11,581 nt of DNA from Pelagophyceae sp. CCMP2097 (GCA_026770575.1 MU657448.1:53577-65157), one strand, 5' to 3'; shown: positions 1 to 7,930, numbered from the stretch's first letter. Numbers and translations are program-made. The notes: generated by a model not told the origin, from the sequence alone.

Positions 1-403
1 ATGAAGACTCTATGCTTTTTTATCCTTGTTTCCTTGTTTTTTCTCGTCAACTTCTTTCACAAGGGAAAAAGGTTGCTGCGGGCAAAAAGTTTTGCGGTGC
101 TTTTTAAATCCGTTAGGAGACCGTAAGGCCGCAGACCGCAATACTTTCCCTTCAAAAAATTCCGTATATTCAGGGCCTTACTCTCACATTCACCCTGTAG
201 CCGAAGCTCGCGCGTCGCTGGCCGCGAGGACTCGGACCACAGCCTGGAACCCCCGGTCCACGCACTCCGCTGCGCTACGCTGCGCTGCGGCCTGGACCGG
301 GTGCCACTCAGGTGTCACGGGCACGAGGCCCGGTCTACCGCGCTTGATGCAGTTCAGCCTCGCGTCGCCGTCTGCAGCGCGGGCCCGGCCGCCGCAGCTG
401 GCC
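1..403. other. Upstream region of the TPR gene, no gene supported
   Basis: The first ~180 bases are AT-rich with poly-T and poly-A runs; composition turns GC-rich after about 195. The frame of the downstream TPR protein stays open back to an ATG at 26, but the peptide it would add looks like translated non-coding DNA: no domain, mixed composition, abrupt composition change. A short hydrophobic frame from base 1 (42 codons) is probably chance. A stem can form between GGTCCA near 255 and TGGACC near 293. I see no convincing TATA box. This is most likely promoter and 5' leader. Confidence 0.4.
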
Positions 404-1045
404 ATGTTCACGAGCGCCGCGGCCGAGGAATACGCGATAGACGTGGCCCCGGACCGCGCCTGCTCTTCCCGGGCCGGCCAGGACGCCTACGACGACGACG
501 CCAGCGCGGCGAGGAAGCGCGTGCGCGGCGACGGCGCCCGACGCGGCGGCTGCGAATCCGAGTCGGCGCTGCGTTTGAAAGACGAGGCCACGGCGTTTGC
601 CGAGGCCGGAGACTTTCCCAAGGCGCTGCCGCTCTTCGACTCCGCTATCGCCACCGCGCCGCATGACGCGGCGCTGCACGAGCTGCGGGCGCAGGTGCTC
701 CTCGCACTGGCGAGGCCGCGCGAGGCTTCCGCAGCCGCGCTCGAAGCGACGAGGCTCGACGCGACGTGCGCCGCCAACTTCTTGACGCTCGGCCGCGCGC
801 TGTACGACTGCGGCGAGCCGCACTGCGCGTCAGAGGCCTTTGCGCGCTGCCTCGGCCTCGACGCGGACCACGAGGAAGCCAAGGAGGAGCTGGACCGCGC
901 CGAGCGCCTCGTCAACCGCGCCGACCAAGAGCACGAAGACTTTATGCGCCGCTCGCAGGCCAGCGACGACCCGCAGCACGCAGAAGTGCTGCGCTGCAAG
1001 GCACATCTCGCGCTCCGCGTCTCGTCTGACCGAAGGGCCAAGTAA
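404..1045 (+). CDS. TPR protein, TTC33-like
   Basis: This encodes a small tetratricopeptide-repeat protein, a protein-protein interaction scaffold. From the ATG at 404 it is about 213 residues. After an acidic then basic N-terminus (DDD then RKRVR), three consecutive 34-residue TPR units run from about residue 56 to 157. They show the usual spaced small and aromatic positions (LKDEATAFAEAGDFPKAL, LHELRAQVLLAL, NFLTLGRALYDCGE). The order charged N-terminus, LKDEG-like entry, three TPRs, then an acidic helix (EEAKEELDRAERL) resembles metazoan TTC33, which is somewhat longer (about 260 residues). The start is a choice: ATG 347 is an alternative, and ATG 26 would add about 100 implausible residues. 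The tail after about residue 185 may include intron read-through, since GTCTCG near 1019 could be a donor. It converges with the minus-strand gene ending at 1308. The TPR fold is clear; the TTC33 orthology is inferred from memory of the family. Confidence 0.75.
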   Translation: MFTSAAAEEYAIDVAPDRACSSRAGQDAYDDDASAARKRVRGDGARRGGCESESALRLKDEATAFAEAGDFPKALPLFDSAIATAPHDAALHELRAQVLLALARPREASAAALEATRLDATCAANFLTLGRALYDCGEPHCASEAFARCLGLDADHEEAKEELDRAERLVNRADQEHEDFMRRSQASDDPQHAEVLRCKAHLALRVSSDRRAK

Positions 1046-1307
1046 AAGGCACCCGTGTGTTCACTCCGCCTCCGGAGATGCACCGCCCAGCTAGCCACCC
1101 TTTGACCCCTCTTGGAGCAGTGACCTCTGCGCTCCGCGACGCGCCCACTCCCAGCAGGCCTCCTAATCTTCCGGAAGGTCATGTTACTGCGAGTCATCAC
1201 TGCGGCTCCCTCGTCCCCGAAGGTCGGTGGCCGGGCACAGCGGTCCGGTCCTGCGGCGTCCGCAGACCATGTCGCACGGGAGCCATCAGCGGACCGCGTA
1301 GCCCTGC

Positions 1308-3460
1308 TCAGCGAACCATGTCGCACTCGAGCTGCCGGAGCATGTGCTTTGCCTTTTTCGTCTCCGGCGGCGCCGCCGCGGCGGACACGGCGGCGCCGCC
1401 GCCGAGCGCGGCGTTCTTGGCGCCCGGCGCCTACGCACGCACGGCGCCGTCGAGGCGAGGCGCCGTCGAAGAACGCGCGGCCGCGATCGGCCGCGCTTTG
1501 GGCCGCTTGCGGCAGATCGGCAGGTCGTGCATGCCTCCCCAGGTCCCTTGTCGGACGCACCTGGAAGCCGAGCCTCTTGGACTCGTGGCTCAGCGCCATT
1601 GGCGCCGCGCCCGCGGCGCAGTAGATGGGCCCGAAGCCGCCGAGGCGGAAGTTGACTGAGAAGCGCGGTTCTTGCCTAGGCCAAAAAGCGTCGCCGAGAG
1701 CGCGGACGGCGCCGCCCGGCAGGGGCCACGGCAGCGCCTCGGTGGCGCCGCTCGCGACGCGGGCGCTCGCGAGAGGTTGAGCACTGCGTGCAGCGCGTGG
1801 CTCCTCGCGTGCATCGCGCTCGCGTCTACCAGCGTCCGCATTCCCCACGTGTCGCCCGCCGCGACGCGCAGGCCCACGCAGCCCTTGACGGCCGCGCGGT
1901 ACAGCGGCGAGATGAGGATCAACGACGACTGCTCGACGTACGTGAGAATGTGGTAGCCCGAGCCTATTCGCCGCGTCGCCGCGAGACGACCGTCGCCGCT
2001 TTCTCGCGACAGCCACCACCGTCTCAAAAAAGGCTGCGCACCGTCGACGTCGGGCAGCGTCGCCGGCGTCGCCCAGTCGTCGGTGTGCGGCGGGTAGTAG
2101 CCGCGACCCTCCATGAGGTTGACGTTCATGGCCGCGTCGCCGCTCTCGAACGGCACGTAGCCCTCGGGGCCGCCGTCGACGCCATCGACGCCGCCGCTGC
2201 GAGCCGCACCGGCGGCCGCCTTCGCCTTTGCCGCGGCGGCATTTGCCGCCGTCGGGGCGCTGGGCTTGGCGGCCGCGGCGGCCGTCGACGCCGCCGTCGA
2301 CGCGCGCGACGACGGCCGCGTCGACGGCCGCATGCGCGCGACCTCTTCAACGGGCAGTGCCGCCTCGCCGCAGACGCTGCGCACGCGTTCGACCGCTGCG
2401 TACAAGAACAGCTCCCAGTCGCCCGCCACGCGCTCGTCTAAGAGGTCGCGCCGGGCCGCGCCGGGCAGCGGGAAGCGCGCCTCGTCGGGCGGCCCGAGGT
2501 TCTTCTTGATAGGTTCGCCGCCGACCTAGGCGCTCGTCAGCATCGCCCGTCGCACGGCGCCTCGCTCCCTCTGTGCTCCAGGCTCGAGGCAGCACGCCTT
2601 TCGTCGCCGGTCCTCGTTCCGTGGTGTCCCCCGGCGCCGCGCCGCGCATCCGACCGCGGCCGCTTCGCGCCAAAGCCCTTGTCCTCCTCGTGGTGGCCCC
2701 ACTCCTTCCACTCCTTGCCGTCGGCGACGATGCCCTCCTCGCGCATCCCGTCGAGCTTGGACTGCAGCGGCCGCGCCAACGCCTCGTTGTGCGCCGCCTC
2801 GACGCGCAGTAGGCCGCGCAGCCAGCCGGGCAGGTTGTCCGGTGCCACTCTTGTGTTGCCGACGAAGACGTCGGTGCCGCGGACGTCGATCAGAACGAGG
2901 CCGTTTTCCAGCTGGCCTGAAGACTTGAGGTTCCTCCGGACGCCTAAGTCGAGCGTTCGTGATTCGATGCCCCGGTCGACGATGCCTCCTCTGCCGCTCC
3001 GCCTCGGACCCGAGCGCCGCTGGCGCGCCCTCGCGATCTCACCGGCCAGCATGCCGCCTTGGACGAGGCCCGCGCAAAGGTCGACGGCCGACTCGAGGTC
3101 GCGCGCCGCCGAGTCGCCGCCGAGGACCTACGGGCGGCGTGCGGCCCGCGGTCGGAGAAGGCCCGCGCGCGGGCGGCCCGCCGCGGGGCGGCCTCGGACG
3201 CGGCATCGCGCCATCATGGCCTCGAACTGCCCGCGCGCGACGTCCGCGTGGCTCTCCGACTGCAGCCGCGCCGACGTAGTGCCCCACTGAGCCGCTGCGG
3301 TCGCGAGCTTGGAGGACGAGGCCTTGGAGGAAGACGAGGTCACTTCGGAGCGCCTTTCAGAGGCGCGCCGGTTCGAGGCTCTGGAGCCGCCTCCGTCGAG
3401 GCTGCGCGCCGCGGCGGGCGCCGTAGGCGGCGCGCTTCCGCTGCGGCGCACCCGGACCAT
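1308..3460 (-). CDS. Unrecognised multi-exon gene (about five exons)
   Basis: I do not recognise this protein. On the minus strand, protein-like frames follow one another: exon 1 3460-3200 (ATG; Ser/Arg-rich, then a helix ending QFEAMMARCR); exon 2 3127 to about 2640 (GLVLIDVRGTDVFVGNTRV, then a charged WKEWGHHEEDKG stretch); exon 3 2525 to about 1765 (DWELFLYAAVERVR, an Ala/Lys/Pro linker, then a beta-rich part with ILTYVEQSSLILISPLYRA); exon 4 1675-1561 (FSVNFRLGGFGPIYCAAG); exon 5 1430-1308 (Ala-rich, then HMLRQLECDMVR and TGA). Two introns are well supported. Junctions between exons 2-3 and 3-4 are not resolved: I found no phase-matching GT donor for 2-3, so a frameshift or decay there is possible. 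All four candidate acceptors end in TAG followed by G. The exon 3-4 segment looks like one compact beta-rich domain. Alternative: a decaying gene of which only parts remain coding. Confidence 0.5.
1431..1560 (-). other. Intron, 130 nt, best-supported splice pair
   Basis: On the minus strand the donor is CAG|GTGCGT, a close match to the eukaryotic consensus, and the acceptor is GTGCGTAG|GCG. Removing 130 nt joins exon 4 (ending ESKRLGFQ) in phase 0 to exon 5 and gives a sensible Ala-rich tail and stop codon at 1308. Without splicing the frame runs on as arginine-rich nonsense antisense to the TPR gene. Confidence 0.6.
3128..3199 (-). other. Putative intron, 72 nt
   Basis: The frame from ATG 3460 meets TAG at 3130-3128, and the same frame then resumes as a protein-like helix (ARDLESAVDLCAGLVQGG). 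The stop is the last three bases of a candidate intron: donor CGC|GTCCGAGG, acceptor CCGTAG|GTC, phase 0, length a multiple of three. The intervening translation is all Arg/Pro/Gly. A plain nonsense mutation is the alternative. Confidence 0.45.
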
Positions 3461-3831
3461 GTTGCGCGGCGCGCTCGACTGACGCGGGGGCGAGGGTCTA
3501 CTTTGGCCAGTGCAGCTTTTTGCTCTGTGCCGAAATCGAAATCGAAATAGGGTCGCCGGGCTTCGGGGCTGGTGGATACTGGAATGTTGGCACGGGATGG
3601 GTTGCTGGCGCGTGTACTGGAACGAGTGGGCAGTGGCAAAGGCAGCTCCGGACGGGTCGTGCCCACCGTGATCGTAGGAGGGCGATGGAAGGTGCTTATA
3701 ATCTTCGTCCGGACGGATCGTTCGGCTCCGGGCCCCCTACCGTCCTCCTTCGGCGAACGCACGTGCCTGCACGCCCCGAGGAACATCAAATATTGGGGGA
3801 AGATTTGAATAAATTGAACCACGTATCTCAG
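3461..3831. other. Gap upstream of the minus-strand gene
   Basis: This 371-bp stretch lies between the start of the minus-strand gene and the first repeat arm, so it probably holds that gene's promoter and leader. It has a short AAATCG triplication near 3534-3550. Two overlapping plus-strand open frames show no recognisable domain. Composition shifts from GC-rich to AT-rich near 3785. Confidence 0.35.
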
Positions 3832-3950
3832 ATTAGACAGGTTCACTTATTCTGAACTGTTCAGAAATCGTACGCAAATACGAGTTAAGGCGACGGCCTC
3901 GCTGAAGAAACGAAATTAAGATGATAGCGTGTTCAGTCCCCGGATGCGGT
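3832..3950 (+). repeat. Left arm (outer half) of long inverted-repeat element
   Basis: Starting at ATTAGACAGGTTCACTT, this segment matches the reverse complement of about 7165-7283 with scattered differences. Shared blocks include ATTAGACA, GTTCACTT, ACGAGT, AAGGCGA and CCCGG. It stops at 3950, where the 2.3-kb element begins; the arm resumes at 6262. No coding content. Confidence 0.65.
3942..3950 (+). repeat. Left target-site duplication (9 bp)
   Basis: GGATGCGGT directly abuts the left terminal inverted repeat and matches GGATGCAGT at 6253-6261 in 8 of 9 bases. Dropping one copy plus the intervening 2302 bp restores colinearity with the intact arm at 7046-7283, which supports a genuine insertion scar. 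Confidence 0.65.
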
Positions 3951-4010
3951 CTAGCTGATAAAGTCCCAGCCTCTTTTCTTTGGGAAAGAGGCTGGACACA
4001 AGCCGGGCAT
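3951..4010 (+). repeat. Left terminal inverted repeat
   Basis: This 60-bp repeat begins CTAGCTGATAAAGTCCCAG and ends GCCGGGCAT. It matches the reverse complement of 6192-6252 with about five differences and one 1-bp gap. An internal 11-bp perfect stem pairs 3966-3976 (CCAGCCTCTTT) with 3985-3995 around an 8-nt loop, so the single arm can extrude by itself. Confidence 0.75.
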
Positions 4011-4498
4011 TTCCTCGCATCGCGACGGGGCTGTCCGGGGGGGCGGAACCTTGGGTCAGGAGTGTCCTTAGGACCCATAGACCGCCGCTGCACGGTTGCG
4101 TAAAATCAGGACGTGCCTACGCGACGTACAAGCCGCGCGGCGTCTTCAAAGGGTCGCTCTCTAAAGCGGGCCCGCTTGGCGGCAGGGTGCCTTGTTTTCA
4201 GCCATATAGGCGTTGCCGGGTCGACCCGGTGTGTGCTGCCGCCGACCGAACCGCCAATGCGTGCGTAGGCCGCACTCGACGACTCGCGACGCCTTAAACC
4301 GCGGACGTCGCGCCAGTGCAAAGAGTTCGTCCTGCGACGCGCCTCGTGAGTCCAACCTGCTGCGGCCCGCGCTCTGCAAGCCCTGGGGAGGGGGCACGAC
4401 CGGTTGCCGCGTCGATTCCGATCAAAATCGCGCGATTTAGGGCCGAGTGACGGGCGCGGGCGCGAGGCAACGCGTCGAATCTGCTCTCGAGGACGATC
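4011..4498. other. Cargo upstream of the SNF2 fragment
   Basis: About 490 bp of GC-rich sequence without a supported gene. If the SNF2 fragment was captured from a host locus, this part probably contains the source gene's promoter and 5' leader. Open frames on both strands (for example minus 4633-4106) are arginine-rich and domain-free, as expected for chance frames in GC-rich DNA. Confidence 0.35.
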
Positions 4499-4879
4499 AT
4501 GGACGAGGGCATCATGGACGAGGCCGCTGCGGCTGACGACCGGGTGCCGCTGACGTTCGAAGTCGAGGCCGACGGTGCGTCCAAGAGGCTCACGGTCCCT
4601 GCGGAAATCGCGCGCGCGATGTCCCCGCACCAAAAGGACGGTGTGGCATGGCTGCTGCGGCGCTACTTCGCAGAAGACGGCTCTCGCGGCGGGATTGTCG
4701 GCGACGCCCCCGGCGTGGGCAAGACGCTGACGAGGCGCTCTCCAGCCGCAGGCTCCGCTCTGAGACCCTCGGCCGGCCCTCTCTTCTCCGCCCCCGCCTC
4801 GCCCGAGATGGAAGACGGCCGTACCACGCAGGCCGCCGGTTTCGACAGTCTTCTCCGAAACCCGTGTGTAAGGTCATAA
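4499..4879 (+). pseudogene. SNF2-family helicase, N-terminal fragment
   Basis: From ATG 4499 the first ~78 residues resemble the entry to a SNF2/Rad54-type ATPase, the family of DNA-translocating chromatin remodellers. An acidic N-terminus is followed by the Q-motif-like SPHQKDGVAWLL (residues 42-53) and a Walker A GDAPGVGKT (68-76). Typical family members read DDMGLGKT, so D-M-G-L is altered to D-A-P-G-V while the catalytic GKT is kept. After GKTLT the homology stops and low-complexity sequence runs to TAA at 4877-4879. Motif Ia, the DEAH box and the whole C-terminal lobe are missing; I find none of them downstream before 6252. It cannot be a working remodeller. An unspliced first exon with downstream exons lost is the most likely origin. 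It sits inside the TIR element, as captured cargo would. Confidence 0.65.
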
Positions 4880-6191
4880 TGCGAGCACTCGCGGGTCATT
4901 TTCCGGAGCAAGTATGCTGCTGGACCTTTGCTGCAGGCAGTGCTCTTCATAAGTCCGGAAGCCTTACTACTGGCGCTCTGCTGGCCATACGACCCCCGGC
5001 GACCGCGGTGGCATTCGTGCTCGGCGCAATATGTACGAGCCAACCAGAGGCTCGAAGTCGGAGCTATAGTCTAGGCCTTGGGTTTGCTCGCGCCCAATCA
5101 CGAATCGTTGGACAACCGAGTCTGCTTGGCACAGGGTACAACGGCGGAGCTCTCGCAGGGAAAATATGCACAGCCCAGGCACTGCTGCACGGCGACAGTC
5201 GGCGGCTCGATTCCGATAGCAGCACGCGGCTGGTGCGTAGTAGAGCCGCGCCAAAAGCGAGAGCGCGGAGTACATGCACGCCGGACCTCCCTCGACTCGA
5301 GGCAGGGCGCTTGAGGCCATCCCGGTGTGCTACGGTGACTCAGATTGGAACGGTCCTACGTTCCAGCCGGGGAACCACACTCACAAAGGCGGCGGAACGC
5401 GAACAGTACCGCCCCGTGGCTGGCGGCGTGCCACGTAGGGACGCCCTCGGGCTTGACAGCCACAAGAGGTCATGGAATGTGTCTGCCTCGCGGTCTTTTG
5501 GAACAGAGCCCCGCCGCCAGACGAGGGATTGGAAAAATGATTCGTGCGACCTGTGCCGATGTTGATGCTAGGCCCTCGCCCGGACTGTGTGGGGTAGACA
5601 GAGGGGGCCCGAGCACCATGGAAGGCCGATCTTGAGCATTGTACGCGCGAACGTGGGTCCCGTAGTCGGTTTGCACTCAGATCGTGAAAACGGCGCCGTT
5701 TAATGGAGTGGGATTTCTGGCGAAAAGTTTGGAGCACCTCGCAAGGTGCCTGAAGGGGGCAAGCCAGCCCAATGCTCACAACTCGCTGCATTTTTTGAGC
5801 CATTTCCCCTCCACGTGCCGACCTTCCGCTGATGGATTTTGGGGGCTCCGCGCCTCCAGAGACGTCATCGTGACCGGTTTCTTCGCGGCCCGGGCTGCCC
5901 CGTCGACCTGCCCGACGGGCGGGCGCGCTTAGACGCCGGTTTGCGCGCGAGATCGCGCCGCACGGTGCCCTCGATCGCGCCGGACCCCAGATTTATAACT
6001 CGCCCCCCCCCGTGCCGCAAGGGGGTCGAGCCGCCGCTGAGAACGCCCGCCCTGGACCCCCCAAGACACGCCAAACCCACGGCAAAGTCCTCCGGGACTC
6101 GCGACTCTGTGATTTCTTTATTATTATTACGGCAGCCTCGACCGGAACGTCCCCGTCGCCCAAACCATGCCGGTACTTTACTCATTTTACC
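4880..6191. other. Element interior without recognisable gene
   Basis: About 1.3 kb of mixed-composition DNA. The longest open frame (plus, to 5565) has random-looking composition and no domain; minus-strand frames are similar. Visible landmarks are a C-run at 6002-6010 (about 9 C), an ATT-repeat run near 6119-6130 and a GC-rich patch at 5880-5990. It may be cargo from other loci or old transposon sequence; I can support no function. Confidence 0.4.
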
Positions 6192-6252
6192 ATGTCGGGC
6201 TTGTGTCCAGCCTCTTTTCCAAAAGAAAAGAGGCTGGGACTTTATGATCTAG
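6192..6252 (-). repeat. Right terminal inverted repeat
   Basis: This is the inverted partner of 3951-4010, ending CTTTATGATCTAG. Its internal hairpin is a perfect 12-bp stem (6207-6218 with 6226-6237) around a 7-nt loop. Both arms keep the hairpin although the loop bases differ, so the pairing rather than the loop sequence is what is shared. Confidence 0.75.
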
Positions 6253-6261
6253 GGATGCAGT
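6253..6261 (+). repeat. Right target-site duplication (9 bp)
   Basis: GGATGCAGT directly follows the right inverted repeat and is the partner of 3942-3950, with one G/A difference. Confidence 0.65.
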
Positions 6262-6370
6262 GGAATTTTATCATTTTATTTTGGCGATTGCAGTCGCGGG
6301 CCACTGAAAATCTAGGTGAGCTGGTTCGAAATCCGCCGACGGCATTTCGAACCTGATCTAGATTTGAACA
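6262..6370 (+). repeat. Left arm (inner half) of long inverted-repeat element
   Basis: This matches the reverse complement of about 7046-7155: shared blocks include TTATTTTGGCGATTGCAG, TTCGAA, GACGGCATTTCGAACCTGAT and GATTTGAACA. It contains a palindrome, GGTTCGAAAT near 6321 with ATTTCGAACC near 6344. Together with 3832-3950 it makes an arm of about 230 bp. Confidence 0.7.
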
Positions 6371-6436
6371 AAGCCCAACTAACTTTTTTTAAACAATTAA
6401 GACAACCATATTTACGGGTTTCCTTTATTTAGATCA

Positions 6437-6790
6437 GTTCTGAACTAGTGTGGCTGGGGCAAGCAGAAATGCAATATTACTACTAGCAAATCAAATCCGA
6501 GTTAGCTGGCCTACGGTGTAGATCTCCGCGAGCCCGATCGAATCGCCCAAACGCCGCTGTAAAAATCGTCGTACTCGTTGCGGGAGGGCCAAAGGCAAGT
6601 AGGAATTGAACAAAAAAGGGCACGTTTCCCCGTTTTCCCCCAAACGAGTTTTGAGCTGTGCGTGTGCATACGCTCGCGCGGGTCGCGCCCAGATCACTAA
6701 CACCGCTCCAACACCAAATCGCGTTTTCCTCGATAACTCCCCTCGCCAATAAGGTTACATTTCTACTTGCCCCAGCCACAAGTTCAGAAC
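6437..6790. mobile_element. Small inverted-repeat element (MITE-like, 354 bp)
   Basis: The arms are about 41 bp: GTTCTGAACT then TGGCTGGGGCAAG at 6437-6477 is mirrored at 6749-6790. The interior is less AT-rich than its surroundings and holds a 70-codon minus-strand frame (6703-6491) with protein-like composition but no domain I recognise. No transposase. A clear target-site duplication was not seen. Confidence 0.5.
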
Positions 6791-6850
6791 CACAAGAATT
6801 TTTTAGCAGTGGCATTTTTCGACCAGATTGCTTTAATGAGAAGTTCCCTA

Positions 6851-6950
6851 TTTAAACTTGTTCTGACCTCGTTCAGGAAATGGCAAATACACTGTTCTGA
6901 ACAGTTTCGAACCTGTTAAATAGGCCGAAATCTGAACTCAAAGTTCAGTT
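6851..6950 (+). repeat. Dispersed AT-rich repeat, copy 1
   Basis: This 100-bp segment (TTTAAACTTGTTCTG to AAAGTTCAGTT) is an inverted copy of 7716-7813. Both carry ACTG(T/C)TCTGAACAGTT and GAACTCAAAGTTCA. Just downstream, 6957-6990 is a run of the motif TTGTTCAGAAC, which also recurs in the long arms, so these repeats belong to one family. Confidence 0.6.
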
Positions 6951-7045
6951 TAAAACTTGTTCAGAACTTGTTCAGAACTGTTCAGAACTGAGAAAACCCG
7001 CAAATGTGGCCGACTCAATTATTCAAAAAATAAAAAATAAATTTA

Positions 7046-7283
7046 GTGAGGCGTTGTTCAAATCCAGATCAGGTTCGAAATGCCGTCGGTGGGGTTCGAA
7101 TCGGCCCACCTAGAATTCGGTAGGGCGCAACTGCAATCGCCAAAATAAAGATAATATAATGCCGCCTCCACCGGGAATGAACTCAAAATGCAAATTGGAC
7201 TTCTGAACTCTTCTGAACTATCGCCTTGACTCGTGTTTTCGAAACGAGTTCCGGACAAGTAAAAAAAAGTGAACTTGTCTAAT
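7046..7283 (-). repeat. Uninterrupted right arm of long inverted-repeat element
   Basis: At about 238 bp this arm is the inverted partner of 3832-3950 joined to 6262-6370. It runs continuously through the point where the left arm is split, so it shows the pre-insertion sequence. It contains two TTCGAA-type blocks and ends TGTCTAAT, mirroring the ATTAGACA start of the left arm. Confidence 0.7.
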
Positions 7284-7660
7284 GCCGGGCTAGGGATTTT
7301 CTCAGCGCGCGCGGGGTCCGCCGAGATCGGGAGTGGCGTGTTCGACGCGCGGCGTCGTGGGCTAAAACCTGTACCAAAAGTTTACCGGCGTCGCGCGCGT
7401 GCGCCGCGCGCACTGTGCGAAAAAGCTTAGAAAGTTGACCAAAAGGGATCATAGCTTTTTTTTCGGAACAAATTATTTTCACGTTCCCCAACCCCATATG
7501 TAAACTTTCCCCTGGCTTCTTCGCATAGTGCGCGCGGCGCACGCGCGCGACGCCGGTAAACTTTTGGTACAGGTTGTAGCCCACGACGCCGCGCGTCGAA
7601 CACGCCACTCCCGATCTCGGCGGACCCCGCGCACGCTGAGAAAAAACCTAGCCCGGCATT
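7281..7660. mobile_element. Long-arm foldback element (380 bp)
   Basis: The two arms, 7281 to about 7431 and about 7512 to 7660, are inverted copies of about 150 bp with only a handful of differences, separated by an ~80-bp loop. Ends are AATGCCGGGCTAGG and its complement. The arms are strongly GC-rich (GCGCGC-rich blocks) inside AT-rich DNA. A minus-strand frame through the right arm and loop (7608-7279) reads protein-like near its start (GVVGYNLYQKFTGVARV), suggesting gene-derived sequence, but I recognise no family. No convincing target duplication. Confidence 0.65.
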
Positions 7661-7715
7661 GTAGCAATCTCCAAATCCAGTGCCCCAGCTTAAAAAATCC
7701 TCTGGAACACCGAAA

Positions 7716-7813
7716 ATTGAACTTTGAGTTCATATGTCGGCCTGTTAATAGGTTCAGAACTGTTCAGAGCAGTATATTTGCTGTTATTTGAGCGAGTTCT
7801 GAACAAGTTTAAA
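7716..7813 (-). repeat. Dispersed AT-rich repeat, copy 2
   Basis: This is the inverted partner of 6851-6950. It lies outside the long-arm element while copy 1 lies inside it, so the two inverted pairs are interlocked rather than nested. Confidence 0.6.
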
Positions 7814-7930
7814 AGTGAACCTGTGGGCCAGCCCCACCCAGGGTGGATCTTAAGCAAGCAACCTGTCTATTATTGAGCCCCTTATACACCCCCGTCCTTA
7901 TCGCCGAACTATTGCACTTGCGGTTGAAGT

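Larger units (their letters stand above)
3951..6252. mobile_element. TIR element carrying a host gene fragment (Pack-MULE-like)
   Basis: This is a 2302-bp non-autonomous DNA-transposon candidate. Its ends are inverted repeats of about 60 bp starting CTAG, each containing its own hairpin, and it is flanked by a 9-bp direct repeat (8 of 9 identical). The interior is GC-richer than the flanks and contains the 5' end of a SNF2-family helicase gene (ATG to Walker A) with about 490 bp of upstream sequence, then 1.3 kb with no recognisable gene. No transposase is visible. Long TIRs, a 9-bp duplication and captured gene parts are the hallmarks of Mutator-like Pack-MULEs in plants; assignment to that superfamily is inference. 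It is inserted in the left arm of a larger inverted-repeat element. Confidence 0.6.

Noticed and set aside
1..126. Short frame from base 1 with a hydrophobic start, resembling a signal peptide
   Set aside because: Only 42 codons in T-rich DNA; poly-T naturally gives Phe/Leu-rich peptides. No supporting context.
26..403. N-terminal extension of the TPR protein to an ATG at 26
   Set aside because: Composition changes from AT-rich to GC-rich inside it and the peptide has no domain or regular structure; ATG 404 or 347 gives a more natural protein.
487..1560. Minus-strand open frame of several hundred codons reaching under the TPR gene
   Set aside because: Beyond exon 4 it is Arg/Ser/Ala-rich antisense translation of coding DNA; the splice pair 1560/1431 explains the real continuation.
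2380..2525. Sulfotransferase-like C-terminal segment in exon 3 of the minus-strand gene
   Set aside because: The RFPLPGAARRDLLDER...DWELF pattern is reminiscent, but no PAPS-binding motifs are seen in neighbouring exons.
5200..5225. B-box-like CGGCTCGATTCCG
   Set aside because: No cloverleaf can be drawn with the upstream 70 bases.
4648..5565. 305-codon plus-strand frame
   Set aside because: Residue composition is random-like, with no domain, and it starts inside the SNF2 fragment in another frame.
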